Shown here one piece after another: positions 1 through 7,718 of a stretch of 37,034 nt of DNA. The notes under the pieces were generated by a model that searched no databases, had not been told where the DNA came from, and worked only from the letters and a program-made list of their open reading frames with translations. Numbering within the stretch: position 1 is the stretch's first letter; each line of letters starts with the position of its first letter. The position numbers and the translations under genes are program-made. Origin of the DNA: Flavobacteriaceae bacterium (GTDB lineage: Bacteria > Bacteroidota > Bacteroidia > Flavobacteriales > Flavobacteriaceae); NCBI GenBank assembly GCA_947482805.1, contig CANKLK010000004.1:1-37034 (forward strand), in the 5' to 3' direction.

Positions 1-1014
1 AATAAGTACTTTCCTTTAACAACTCAGGATTTTGAAGTGAATAAAGCCATGACTTTGGTTGCTAATAAAATTGATGCAAAAGAAGAAATTTTTACTTTAT
101 TAGATCGTGGATTTACCAAAGCTTCTAATAAAGTTACCGCAGTCAATGCTATCTATACGTATTTCAGTATGTATTGTGAAAAGTTCAACAATGGTGATAA
201 ATCAATAACATCCAATTCAGTTTTAGAAAAATATACTTTGGTTAATTCCTTACTTAACCAATTACAAGCTGCAAAACCGGACTCGAACGACAGTGAACAG
301 GCTAAGCAAAACAGAGATTATAAAACGGCTCAAACAGCTATTAATAGATTGATAAAAGATTTGGCAACCTGCGAAAATTTAGATGTTTTTTACACTAAAA
401 ATTATACTGACAATCAAGAAAATGGAGATTGGATAACTTCAGCTTTACTAAGTCTTTCAGGTAAATGCAGTGCAAAACCAATCTTCAACACTTTGGCAGA
501 AAAACTTTATGCAATGAAGGTCACGGCTCAATCAGCTAATTTCATAGCATTGGCAAACCTTCAACAAAGAAAATTCACTGAAGCAATTAAATTTTATAAC
601 GAATCTGCCGAATTACAAACAAATCCAATAGAAAAAGCCAAAATATATTACACACTTGCAACCGGTTTATTGGCTACCGATTTACCAAAATCAAAAGAAT
701 ACTTAAAAAAAGCTTTGTCTTCTGATCCAAAAATGGGGAAAGCATATTTGTTTTTAGCGCAACTATATTCCAACAATGCTAACGATTGTGGCAAAACTGA
801 TTTTGAAAAGAAAGCTGTTTATTACTTAGCAATTCAAACTGCTCAAAAGGCCGGAATTGCAGAACCGAGATTAAAACCAACAGCTGATAAAGCAGCTAAA
901 GATTACGAAGCTAAATCGCTTACTGCTGACGAAATTTCCAAAACAAAAATGAATGGTAAATTAGTAACAATTGGATGTTGGATTAATGAAACCATTACTT
1001 TCCCTGCAAAATAA
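1..1014 (+). CDS. TPR-repeat protein, 5' end outside window
   Basis: The reading frame is open from the first base, so the start lies upstream; a GTG at 37 is internal and not a convincing start. The visible 337 residues are mostly helical. TPR-like pairs are clearest in the second half, around residues 175-260, with repeated Ala/Tyr/Leu spacing such as 'ANLQQRKFTEAIKFYNESAEL' in shorter pieces. TPR proteins are usually protein-interaction scaffolds; no catalytic motif is visible. The stop overlaps the lptC start by one base (TAATG), so the two are translationally coupled and probably co-transcribed. That neighbourhood suggests an envelope role, but this is inference. The localisation cannot be judged because the N-terminus is missing. 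Confidence 0.8.
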   Translation, partial: NKYFPLTTQDFEVNKAMTLVANKIDAKEEIFTLLDRGFTKASNKVTAVNAIYTYFSMYCEKFNNGDKSITSNSVLEKYTLVNSLLNQLQAAKPDSNDSEQAKQNRDYKTAQTAINRLIKDLATCENLDVFYTKNYTDNQENGDWITSALLSLSGKCSAKPIFNTLAEKLYAMKVTAQSANFIALANLQQRKFTEAIKFYNESAELQTNPIEKAKIYYTLATGLLATDLPKSKEYLKKALSSDPKMGKAYLFLAQLYSNNANDCGKTDFEKKAVYYLAIQTAQKAGIAEPRLKPTADKAAKDYEAKSLTADEISKTKMNGKLVTIGCWINETITFPAK

Positions 1015-1565
1015 TGATGTATCCTACTAGAAATAGTATCCCATATATTGTAGCAATTCTTTTTTGTTTTTTTGAAATGGGATGTGAAAGCAACTTTCGC
1101 GATGTTCAAAAAATGGGGTTTTCCGAATTTTCTCCGAGTGGTGATGCCGATGGTATTAACTTAAAATATACTGATTCAGGAAGAATTACCGCCAATTTGA
1201 TAAGTCCAAAAATGCTGGATTATGCCACAGTTGAATATCCATTTACCGAATTCCCGAAAGGCATTCATTTAACATTATTTGATAAAAACGGGAAGCAAAC
1301 CTATATTGACGCTATGTATGCCGTATCTCATAAAACTACTAATATTATTGATTTGCAGAACGCCGTAAAAATATCCAATCAAAATGGCGAATTGCTAGAA
1401 ACAGAGCAATTGTATTATGACCAGAAAAATGAATGGTTTTTTACCGAAAAAAAGTTTAAATTTACTTCGCCAAAAGGAGTATCTTATGGTGAAGGAATTG
1501 ATTTTAGTAAAGATTTCAAAAAAGTAAACTCACAAAAAATATCTGGAGAAGTCCAGTCAGAATAA
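1014..1565 (+). CDS. lptC: LptC-like LPS export periplasmic lipoprotein
   Basis: This 183-residue protein has an N-terminal hydrophobic segment ending in a lipobox-like FFEMGC, with the modified Cys at about residue 24. A beta-rich LptC/LptA-type (OstA-like) domain follows, seen in the alternating strands around 'GRITANLISPKMLDYA' and 'KISNQNGELLETEQLYYD'. Family knowledge: LptC forms part of the periplasmic bridge that moves LPS from the LptBFG ABC transporter to the outer membrane. Bacteroidota versions commonly carry a lipobox, as here. The start overlaps the previous stop by one base; a second ATG three bases later is equally usable. The next gene begins 5 bases after the stop, consistent with one operon. 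Confidence 0.85.
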   Translation: MMYPTRNSIPYIVAILFCFFEMGCESNFRDVQKMGFSEFSPSGDADGINLKYTDSGRITANLISPKMLDYATVEYPFTEFPKGIHLTLFDKNGKQTYIDAMYAVSHKTTNIIDLQNAVKISNQNGELLETEQLYYDQKNEWFFTEKKFKFTSPKGVSYGEGIDFSKDFKKVNSQKISGEVQSE

Positions 1566-1570
1566 TAACT

Positions 1571-1768
1571 ATGAACTATTTAAGATTTACCCAATACGCC
1601 TATTTACTAGCAGGATTCATTTTTGCTTTTGATGCCTTTCAGAAATTTGAAGCTGGCGAAACAAACAAAGCCTATTTAAGTGCTGGTTTTGCCCTAGTCG
1701 GTGTTTTCATGTTCTTCTTTAGAAGAAAATTTTCAAAAAAATTTGACGAACACAACAAAAAAACATAG
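1571..1768 (+). CDS. small two-helix membrane protein, function unknown
   Basis: This 65-residue protein has two hydrophobic helices, roughly residues 7-22 and 36-51, joined by a short charged turn, and a basic C-terminal tail rich in Arg/Lys. I do not recognise a named family. It sits 5 bases after lptC and 3 bases before the CNNM/CBS gene, so it is almost certainly translated as part of that operon. The tight packing supports a real gene rather than a chance frame. The basic tail after the second helix suggests that both termini face the cytoplasm (positive-inside rule). Confidence 0.75.
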   Translation: MNYLRFTQYAYLLAGFIFAFDAFQKFEAGETNKAYLSAGFALVGVFMFFFRRKFSKKFDEHNKKT

Positions 1769-1771
1769 TTC

Positions 1772-3031
1772 ATGGAAATCGGAATAATCATTCTATGCTT
1801 GATACTTTCCGCTTTTTTTTCTGGAATGGAAATAGCTTTTGTTTCTTCCAATAAAATTTACCTTGAAATTGAAAAAAAACAAGACGATTTTATTTCCAAA
1901 ATCCTAACCAAACTTACCCAAAAACCATCCAAGTTTATTGCCACTATGCTAGTGGGGAATAATGTTTCTATGGTTGTCTACGGGTTCTTTATGGGCGAAT
2001 TACTTATGCGATGGTTTGTAAATTTGGGATTCCATTTAACTGACTTTTCAAATTTATTATTGCAGACAACCATTTCAACACTTATTGTTTTAATGACTTC
2101 CGAGTTTTTGCCAAAGGTGTTTTTTCAGATTTACGCAAATACTTTAATCAAATTCTTTGCCTTGCCGGCTTATTTTTTCTACAAACTCTTTTATTATATT
2201 TCATCGTTTCTAATTTGGATTTCCGATTATGTACTGCGAAAGTTTTTCAAAACCGAAGGCGACCAAATCAATTTATCCTTCAGCAAAGTGGAATTGGGAA
2301 ATTATATTTCGGAACAAATGAATTCCGTTCAAGACCATGAAACTGTTGATTCTGAAATTCAGATTTTTCAGAATGCCCTAGAGTTTTCTGGCGTGAAAGC
2401 CAGAGAAATTATGACCCCAAGAACTGAACTCGTTGCTATTGATTTGCACAGCTCCATAGTTGATTTAAGAGACCTTTTTATTAAAACAGGTTATTCAAAA
2501 ATAGTAGTTTATACCAATACGCTTGACGATATTGTAGGCTATGTCCATTCGTTCGAACTATTCAAAAAACCACGTAGTATCAAATCGATTATGATTCCGG
2601 TAGAATTTGTCCCTGAAACAATTTTGATAAAAGACGCTATGAATTTATTGACCAAAAAACGAAAAAGTGTAGCAGTAATTTTAGATGAATATGGTGGCAC
2701 TTCGGGCATTGTAACCATAGAAGATATAGTCGAAGAACTGTTTGGCGAAATTGAAGATGAACACGATTCTGAAGAAGAATTAGTAGAAAATAAAGTAGAT
2801 GATTTAAATTATATTTTTTCAACACGTTTGGATGTTCAGTATATAAACGAAACCTACAAATTGAATATTCCGGAAAGCGATTCTTATGAAACTTTGGGCG
2901 GATTTATCGTTGATTTTTCGAAAGAAATACCGCAAAAAGGAGCTCAAATAACCATCGGAAATTTTGTATTTATCATTGAAGAAGCAACTAATAAGAAAAT
3001 CGAATTAGTAAAAATGACGGTATTAGATTAA
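1772..3031 (+). CDS. CNNM/CBS/CorC_HlyC membrane protein (hemolysin-like family)
   Basis: This 419-residue protein has the full layout of the family. A DUF21/CNNM transmembrane domain occupies about residues 1-190, opening with the typical 'SAFFSGMEIAFVSSN' segment. A CBS pair follows at about 210-335 with the hallmark 'MTPRTELVAID'. A CorC_HlyC domain sits at about 345-415 with 'YETLGGFIVD'. Family members are linked to divalent-cation (Mg/Co) transport or homeostasis; the old hemolysin name is historical. The flavobacterial gliding protein GldE has the same architecture and similar length, so GldE is possible, but I cannot separate it from paralogues by eye and give no symbol. It lies 3 bases after the small membrane-protein gene. 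Confidence 0.88.
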   Translation: MEIGIIILCLILSAFFSGMEIAFVSSNKIYLEIEKKQDDFISKILTKLTQKPSKFIATMLVGNNVSMVVYGFFMGELLMRWFVNLGFHLTDFSNLLLQTTISTLIVLMTSEFLPKVFFQIYANTLIKFFALPAYFFYKLFYYISSFLIWISDYVLRKFFKTEGDQINLSFSKVELGNYISEQMNSVQDHETVDSEIQIFQNALEFSGVKAREIMTPRTELVAIDLHSSIVDLRDLFIKTGYSKIVVYTNTLDDIVGYVHSFELFKKPRSIKSIMIPVEFVPETILIKDAMNLLTKKRKSVAVILDEYGGTSGIVTIEDIVEELFGEIEDEHDSEEELVENKVDDLNYIFSTRLDVQYINETYKLNIPESDSYETLGGFIVDFSKEIPQKGAQITIGNFVFIIEEATNKKIELVKMTVLD

Positions 3032-3101
3032 TTTTTGTAAAAAAAATCAAAATTTAGATGAAATTATAACGGCTTGATTATTATTATTTCACAGATAATT
3101 G

Positions 3102-3109
3102 TATTTTCG
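3102..3109 (+). promoter_or_regulatory. possible -7 promoter box before ppiD-like gene
   Basis: TATTTTCG resembles the Bacteroidota -7 consensus TAnnTTTG and lies 31 bases before the ATG at 3141, in the only sizeable gap (109 bases) of this gene run. A TTG at 3074-3076 is the nearest upstream element, but the 25-base spacing is longer than usual. Confidence 0.35.
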
Positions 3110-3140
3110 CAAACTGAATTAAAAATTAACAAAAATAGAA

Positions 3141-5240
3141 ATGGCAGTTTTATCAAAAATTAGAAAACGTTCGGGCTTACTTTTATTAGCGATAGGTTTT
3201 GCTTTATTAGCATTTGTAATACAAGATATATTCAACAGTGGGATGAAAAGCATCTCCACCGACGTAGGATCTGTAAATGGAAAAGATATTTCTTTTGAAG
3301 AGTTTAGAATAAAAGTAGCAAACACAGAAAAGAATGCTCAAAACGGTCAACAAATGACTTCTATGCAAGCTTCAAACCAAGTTTGGAATCAAGAAGTTCA
3401 GATTGCTTTGCTTAACGCCGAATTCGAAAAATTAGGAATACGTGTAGGCGAAAAACATATTGTAGAAGCATTCAAATCTGACCCAAACATCGGTCAGAAC
3501 CAAATGTTCTTGAACGCAGCCGGAAAATTTGACTTAAACAAGTTTAAAGATTATTTCAAAGAAGTTCCAAACGGAATGCAAATGTTGAAAGAGCAGGAAA
3601 AAAATGCTGAGTTAAGAGCAAAATATGAAATTTACAATTCTTTGATAAAAGGTGGAATGTATGCTACTCAAACCGAAGGAAAATTCAAATATGAAGCTGA
3701 ATCTAACAAAGTGAATTTTGATTTTGTAATGGTTCCCTTTTCATCTGTGAAAGACAGCGATGTAAAAGTAACCGATGAAGAAATCACAACATATATGAAA
3801 ACGAAAGAGAAAAAATTTAAATCGGAAGAATCTCGTGAGTTGGATTATGTCTTAATCTCGGAAAAACCATCAGCTGCTGATGAGGCTGAAATAAAGAAAA
3901 ATGTAGATGCTTTATTATTACAAAGTGTTCGTTACAACAAAGAAACGGGTAAAAATGATACTATTCAAGGATTTAGAACTGTAAGTGACAACGCTGATTT
4001 TGTTAACGCAAATTCTGATATCCCTTTTGATTCAACTTTTATTTCAAAACAAGACTTACCAGTAGAACATGCGGAACAATTATTTAATTTGCCTGCAGGT
4101 GAAATTTACGGACCGTATATGAAGGGTAATTACTATTGTCTTTCAAAAGGATTAGGAAGAAAAGCCGGAGCTAAAGCAAAAGCAAGTCACATCTTAATTA
4201 GCTGGGAAGGAACTCAAGTTCCAAACAAAAAAGAAAAAAGAACAAAGGAACAAGCTAAAGCTAAAGCAGACGGCTTATTAGCGCAAGCGCAGGCCAATCC
4301 TGGAATGTTTATGATGTTAGCCATGTCAAACTCAGATGATTCATCTGCACAACAAGGTGGAGATTTAGGATTTTTTGGTCCAGGGCAAATGGTAAAACCT
4401 TTTAATGATTTTACTTTTGGAAATCCTATCGGAAAAATTGGTTTGGTAGAAACAGAATTTGGTTACCATATCATTCAAGTAACTGACAAACAAGATGCAG
4501 TAAAATTGGCAACTATTGCTCAGAAAATTGAGCCATCTGAAGCTACGAATGATAAAATCTACACACAAGCAACCAAATTTGAAATGGATGCCACTGATAA
4601 AGATTTTGCTAAACTTGTTAAGGATAACAAATTAACTTCAAGTCCAGCGGTAAGAGTAAAAGCTATTGATGAAAGTTTTGGTTCTTTAAGCAATCAAAGA
4701 CAAATTGTGAAATGGGCTTTTGAAGGTGATACCAAAATTGGTAGCGTTAAACGTTTTGAAATTGTAAATGTTGGTCATGTAATTGCTAAATTAAAAAGCA
4801 TTGCTCCAAAAGGATTAATGTCGGTTGAAGAAGCAAGACCGCAAGTTGAGCCAATCTTGAAAAACAAAAAGAAAGCTGCAAAAATTGAAGCAAAAATGAA
4901 AGGAGCATCCTTAGCGGCTATAGCAGCATCTAATAAAGTTACTGTTATGAATGCTGTTGATTTAACAATTGAAAATCCTTCAGTTCCTAATGCAGGCTAT
5001 GAACCTAAAGTAGTTGGATTGGCTTTTTCATATAAAGTAGGTCAAGTATCAAAACCAATTGAAGGAAATTCAGGAGTGTATGTAATTGCTACAAAATTTG
5101 TTACCAAAGCACCAGCAATTAAAAAATTTGATGATTATATTGCTAAAGTAAAACAACAAGCTGTTGGAAACTCGGGAAGATTTATGCAAGCGTTAAAAGA
5201 AGATGCTGACATAGTAGATAATAGAGCTGATTTTTATTAA
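3141..5240 (+). CDS. PpiD-like peptidyl-prolyl cis-trans isomerase
   Basis: This 699-residue protein starts with a cytoplasmic basic stretch and one membrane helix (about residues 11-29). A SurA_N-type chaperone region follows, then a parvulin (rotamase) domain at about 345-455 with 'AKASHILISWEG', 'GGDLGFFGPGQMVKPF' and 'EFGYHIIQVTD'. A long divergent C-terminal region ends near 'IVDNRADFY'. This matches PpiD/SurA-type foldases anchored in the inner membrane that help outer-membrane and secreted proteins fold in the periplasm. The length fits the roughly 700 residues of Bacteroidota homologues. Its placement after lptC and a membrane-protein gene fits an envelope-biogenesis cluster. It is followed by a strong terminator. 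Confidence 0.9.
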   Translation: MAVLSKIRKRSGLLLLAIGFALLAFVIQDIFNSGMKSISTDVGSVNGKDISFEEFRIKVANTEKNAQNGQQMTSMQASNQVWNQEVQIALLNAEFEKLGIRVGEKHIVEAFKSDPNIGQNQMFLNAAGKFDLNKFKDYFKEVPNGMQMLKEQEKNAELRAKYEIYNSLIKGGMYATQTEGKFKYEAESNKVNFDFVMVPFSSVKDSDVKVTDEEITTYMKTKEKKFKSEESRELDYVLISEKPSAADEAEIKKNVDALLLQSVRYNKETGKNDTIQGFRTVSDNADFVNANSDIPFDSTFISKQDLPVEHAEQLFNLPAGEIYGPYMKGNYYCLSKGLGRKAGAKAKASHILISWEGTQVPNKKEKRTKEQAKAKADGLLAQAQANPGMFMMLAMSNSDDSSAQQGGDLGFFGPGQMVKPFNDFTFGNPIGKIGLVETEFGYHIIQVTDKQDAVKLATIAQKIEPSEATNDKIYTQATKFEMDATDKDFAKLVKDNKLTSSPAVRVKAIDESFGSLSNQRQIVKWAFEGDTKIGSVKRFEIVNVGHVIAKLKSIAPKGLMSVEEARPQVEPILKNKKKAAKIEAKMKGASLAAIAASNKVTVMNAVDLTIENPSVPNAGYEPKVVGLAFSYKVGQVSKPIEGNSGVYVIATKFVTKAPAIKKFDDYIAKVKQQAVGNSGRFMQALKEDADIVDNRADFY

Positions 5241-5260
5241 TCAGTAATCACAACATAAAT

Positions 5261-5300
5261 AAAAAAACCGTCTTGTTAACTACACAAGACGGTTTTTTTT
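5261..5300. terminator. bidirectional hairpin terminator
   Basis: A perfect 9-bp stem, CCGTCTTGT (5268-5276) with ACAAGACGG (5284-5292), encloses a 7-base loop. It is flanked by seven As on the left and eight Ts on the right, so it reads as an intrinsic terminator on both strands. It lies between the convergent ppiD-like and GHMP kinase genes; the kinase stop codon touches its right edge. Confidence 0.92.
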
Positions 5301-6213
5301 ATAGAATCATTTCACCATAAGGAATCACAGTCTCAAAACCTTTTGCCTTAAAATAATCGGCTGGGTTTTCTTTAGAGATGCACATCACAAAATCGCCACC
5401 CCAAGCACCAAGGCTTTTTATCACACCATCAAAATCGGGAAACAATGCTTCTTTAACGGTTGGTAATTCCAGAATGTTACTCAATTCAATTTCGTGATTT
5501 TGTAAGGCGAGGGCAAATTCTTTTAAAGTTATTGCTTCAATTACCCTTCTTGTAATCGAATTAATGGTTTCCAAGTCAGTTTGGATATTACCTTGTTTGC
5601 CATAATAAGACGCAATTGCACTCTTGCTATTTTGTTTTTTATTGAGATAAACAAAAAAGATATTTTCTGAAAAATCAGGTTTAAAATTTACTATGTTAAC
5701 CACTGGCTTTTCGTTGATCAACTGGTATAAAATAGGACTGTTATTTTGAGCGCAAGCTATATCGTAGCCACTACCTCCAAAACTTCTTTTAAGCAGTTCA
5801 AACGCATCTATTTCGAGCCATTGAGCAATGTTGTTGATTAAGGTAGAAGAGGTGCCTAAACCCCAAAATTTCGGAAAAGTTAATTCGGTTCTGATTGTAT
5901 ATCCTTTTGAACAAGTTATAAAATCAGTATTCATCAAATAGGCTTCGTGCAAAATCTCAATCAAGGTATTCTTTATGTTCTTGGCATCATCAAAACGCTC
6001 TTTTCTAACAATAGATAAAAACGGAATAGTATCCTCAAACCAAATGCTTCCATCGCTGTCAACACTTTCCCAATGGATAATTTGTCCTTCCGATGCTTCA
6101 ATAATTAATTTTTGTCCAAACTTTGTAGGCAAAGCAAAAGCTTTGGCGCCATCAAGTACTAAATATTCTCCTGTGACGAGTAGTTTTCCGTTACTGTAAA
6201 AAGTTTGTTTCAT
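5299..6213 (-). CDS. GYDIA-family GHMP kinase (candidate phosphomevalonate kinase)
   Basis: This 304-residue GHMP-superfamily kinase carries the glycine-rich ATP loop 'FWGLGTSSTL' (about residues 115-124) and the diagnostic GYDIA motif at 149-153, after 'SFGGS'. The C-terminal 'LGAWGGDFVM' fits the GHMP third motif. I chose the ATG at 6213. A GTG four codons upstream is in frame but falls in a repeat-like sequence. It is the second gene after HMG-CoA reductase, with a 47-base gap, so a mevalonate-pathway role is likely. The window also has mevalonate kinase and diphosphomevalonate decarboxylase, but no other obvious phosphomevalonate kinase. Assigning this kinase to that step is inference from context, not from substrate-specific residues. 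Confidence 0.85.
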   Translation of the reverse strand: MKQTFYSNGKLLVTGEYLVLDGAKAFALPTKFGQKLIIEASEGQIIHWESVDSDGSIWFEDTIPFLSIVRKERFDDAKNIKNTLIEILHEAYLMNTDFITCSKGYTIRTELTFPKFWGLGTSSTLINNIAQWLEIDAFELLKRSFGGSGYDIACAQNNSPILYQLINEKPVVNIVNFKPDFSENIFFVYLNKKQNSKSAIASYYGKQGNIQTDLETINSITRRVIEAITLKEFALALQNHEIELSNILELPTVKEALFPDFDGVIKSLGAWGGDFVMCISKENPADYFKAKGFETVIPYGEMIL

Positions 6214-6219
6214 TTTTTT

Positions 6220-6239
6220 GGCCACGAATGCACGAATTT
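6220..6239. repeat. single-arm copy of a GCCACGAAT-type intergenic repeat
   Basis: GGCCACGAATGCACGAATTT lies in the 47-base gap between the two minus-strand mevalonate genes. From memory, such sequences occur in flavobacterial genomes as two-armed palindromes; here only one arm is evident. It also creates a false in-frame GTG start for the kinase. Confidence 0.45.
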
Positions 6240-6260
6240 ATTTTATAAAATAGATGCAGA

Positions 6261-7598
6261 TTATTTTCTTAATGTCTCAATAAATTCAACTACCGAAGCA
6301 TGCGAAATCGAATTGTTTTCAAAATGAGTTTTAATTATTTTTCGTTCTTCCGCTGTTGTTTGAAACTGATTGAGAATATTATTGATGTGCATTTTCATAT
6401 GTCCTTCCTGAATTCCGGTTGTAGTTAGTGAACGCAGTGCTGCAAAGTTTTGGGCTAAACCTGTTACAGCAGCAATTTGCATTAATTCCTGGGCAGAGGG
6501 CTTCCCTAAAATTTCCAAAGCCAGTTTTACTAATGGATGTAATGATGTTAGTCCACCAACGGTACCTAGTGCTAGCGGAATTTCCATCCAAAAAGTAAAT
6601 ATTCCGTCTTCGATTTTGGCGTGTGACAAACTGGAGTATTGACCATTGCGTGAAGCATAAGCATGTACACCAGCTTCAACCGCACGGAAATCATTCCCGG
6701 TTGCTAAAACCAGCGAATCAACACCATTCATTATTCCTTTATTATGAGTAACGGCTCGGAAAGGTTCTATCTCTGCAATACGAACAGCTTGAACAAATTT
6801 CTCAGCAAACTCCTGTGGGTTTCTTATTTTTCCTTGCTTGCCGGCAGGCAGGTTTTCTGCTAGTTCTTCTACTTTACAGGAAACTTCGGCACGAACTATA
6901 CAATTCGGGACATAATTTGAAAGTATGCTCATTACCACCGTAATCTCTTTTTCAGTTTCATTAAAATCTGAATAATTTTGCGCTTCTTCTTTTAATGTTT
7001 TTGCTAATTGTTCCAAGCAGGAATTGATAAAATTCGCTCCCATGCTGTCTTTAGTTTCAAAAGTCACATGCAATTGGAAGTAATTTTCTAATTCGGAATT
7101 TTTATTTCTTAGTTCTAAAGACGTAATTCCGCCACCACGCTTTTGCATGTTTTTGGTAATGCTTTCTGTGGAAGCGATCAAATTGGGTTTTAACAAAGTG
7201 AAAAACTGCTCAAGTTTAGCTGTATTCCCTTTGAACATAAAATGTACCTGCCCTATTTTTTCGGTATTTATAACGGTGGCTTTAAATCCGCCACGCGTGC
7301 TCCAAAACTTAGCCGATTTGGAAGCAGCAGCTACAACCGAACTTTCTTCAATAACCATTGGCACCGAATAATATTTGCCGTTGATTAGGAAATTAGGCGC
7401 AATTCCCATTGGCAAATAAAAGTTGGATATAGTGTTTTCTATAAATTCATCGTGCAGTTGTTGGAGCTTGGTATCGTTGTTCCAATACTGTTTTATCGTC
7501 TCAACAGCTTCTGAAGGATTGGCAAAATACTCATTGGCAATCCAATTGATTTTTTCTTCTTTGGATAATTTGGAAAAACCCGCAACTTCATTATTCAT
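6261..7598 (-). CDS. hydroxymethylglutaryl-CoA reductase, class II type
   Basis: This 445-residue enzyme catalyses the HMG-CoA to mevalonate step, using NAD(P)H. Family landmarks are all present: the Glu-containing 'VIEESSVVAAAS' (residues 83-94), 'SMGANFINS' (185-193), the catalytic Lys in 'THNKGIMNG' (K287), the Asp in 'GNDFRAVEAG' (D303), and the catalytic His in 'EGHMKMH' (H400). The length and spacing resemble the Pseudomonas mevalonii class II enzyme. In Bacteroidota it serves isoprenoid synthesis despite the family's 'degradative' label. Residues 251-256 (PAGKQG) are encoded by a GC-rich palindrome and look like an in-frame repeat insertion between 'VEELAENL' and 'KIRNPQEFA'. A good -7 box lies just upstream. 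The GHMP kinase gene follows 47 bases later. Confidence 0.93.
   Translation of the reverse strand: MNNEVAGFSKLSKEEKINWIANEYFANPSEAVETIKQYWNNDTKLQQLHDEFIENTISNFYLPMGIAPNFLINGKYYSVPMVIEESSVVAAASKSAKFWSTRGGFKATVINTEKIGQVHFMFKGNTAKLEQFFTLLKPNLIASTESITKNMQKRGGGITSLELRNKNSELENYFQLHVTFETKDSMGANFINSCLEQLAKTLKEEAQNYSDFNETEKEITVVMSILSNYVPNCIVRAEVSCKVEELAENLPAGKQGKIRNPQEFAEKFVQAVRIAEIEPFRAVTHNKGIMNGVDSLVLATGNDFRAVEAGVHAYASRNGQYSSLSHAKIEDGIFTFWMEIPLALGTVGGLTSLHPLVKLALEILGKPSAQELMQIAAVTGLAQNFAALRSLTTTGIQEGHMKMHINNILNQFQTTAEERKIIKTHFENNSISHASVVEFIETLRK
6833..6852. repeat. GC-rich palindrome inside HMG-CoA reductase gene
   Basis: The 20-base sequence CTTGCTTGCCGGCAGGCAGG pairs with itself over its full length, with two G-T wobbles and the perfect core TGCCGGCA at 6839-6846. 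It is strikingly GC-rich compared with its surroundings. It encodes most of the PAGKQG peptide on the minus strand. Confidence 0.7.
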
Positions 7599-7624
7599 AA
7601 ATAGGAGTAAATAGTAATTAGCTA

Positions 7625-7632
7625 CAAAGATA
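7625..7632 (-). promoter_or_regulatory. -7 promoter box for the HMG-CoA reductase operon
   Basis: Read on the minus strand, TATCTTTG is a full match to the Bacteroidota TAnnTTTG box. It is 26 bases before the ATG at 7598, implying a short leader of about 20 bases. No clear TTG -33 element is seen at the usual distance. Confidence 0.55.
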
Positions 7633-7660
7633 AGGTTTAGCTTTTGAAAATATAACTTAA

Positions 7661-7690
7661 AAAAAAAGCCGCGTTATAAAAACGTGGCTC
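7661..7690 (-). terminator. terminator of the susC operon
   Basis: AGCCGCGTT (7667-7675) and AACGTGGCT (7681-7689) form a 9-bp stem with one wobble and a 5-base loop. On the minus strand it is followed by a run of Ts (seven or more As on the plus strand at 7661-7667). It lies 29 bases beyond the stop of the GH13 amylase gene, the last gene of that operon. Confidence 0.85.
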
Positions 7691-7718
7691 TTTATAATAA
7701 ATATAAAACTATTCAACT

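Noticed and set aside
3032..3060. AT-rich weak inverted repeat after the CNNM/CBS gene as a terminator
   Set aside because: The pairing is only A-T rich with a bulge and would not be stable; operon continuation into ppiD cannot be excluded.
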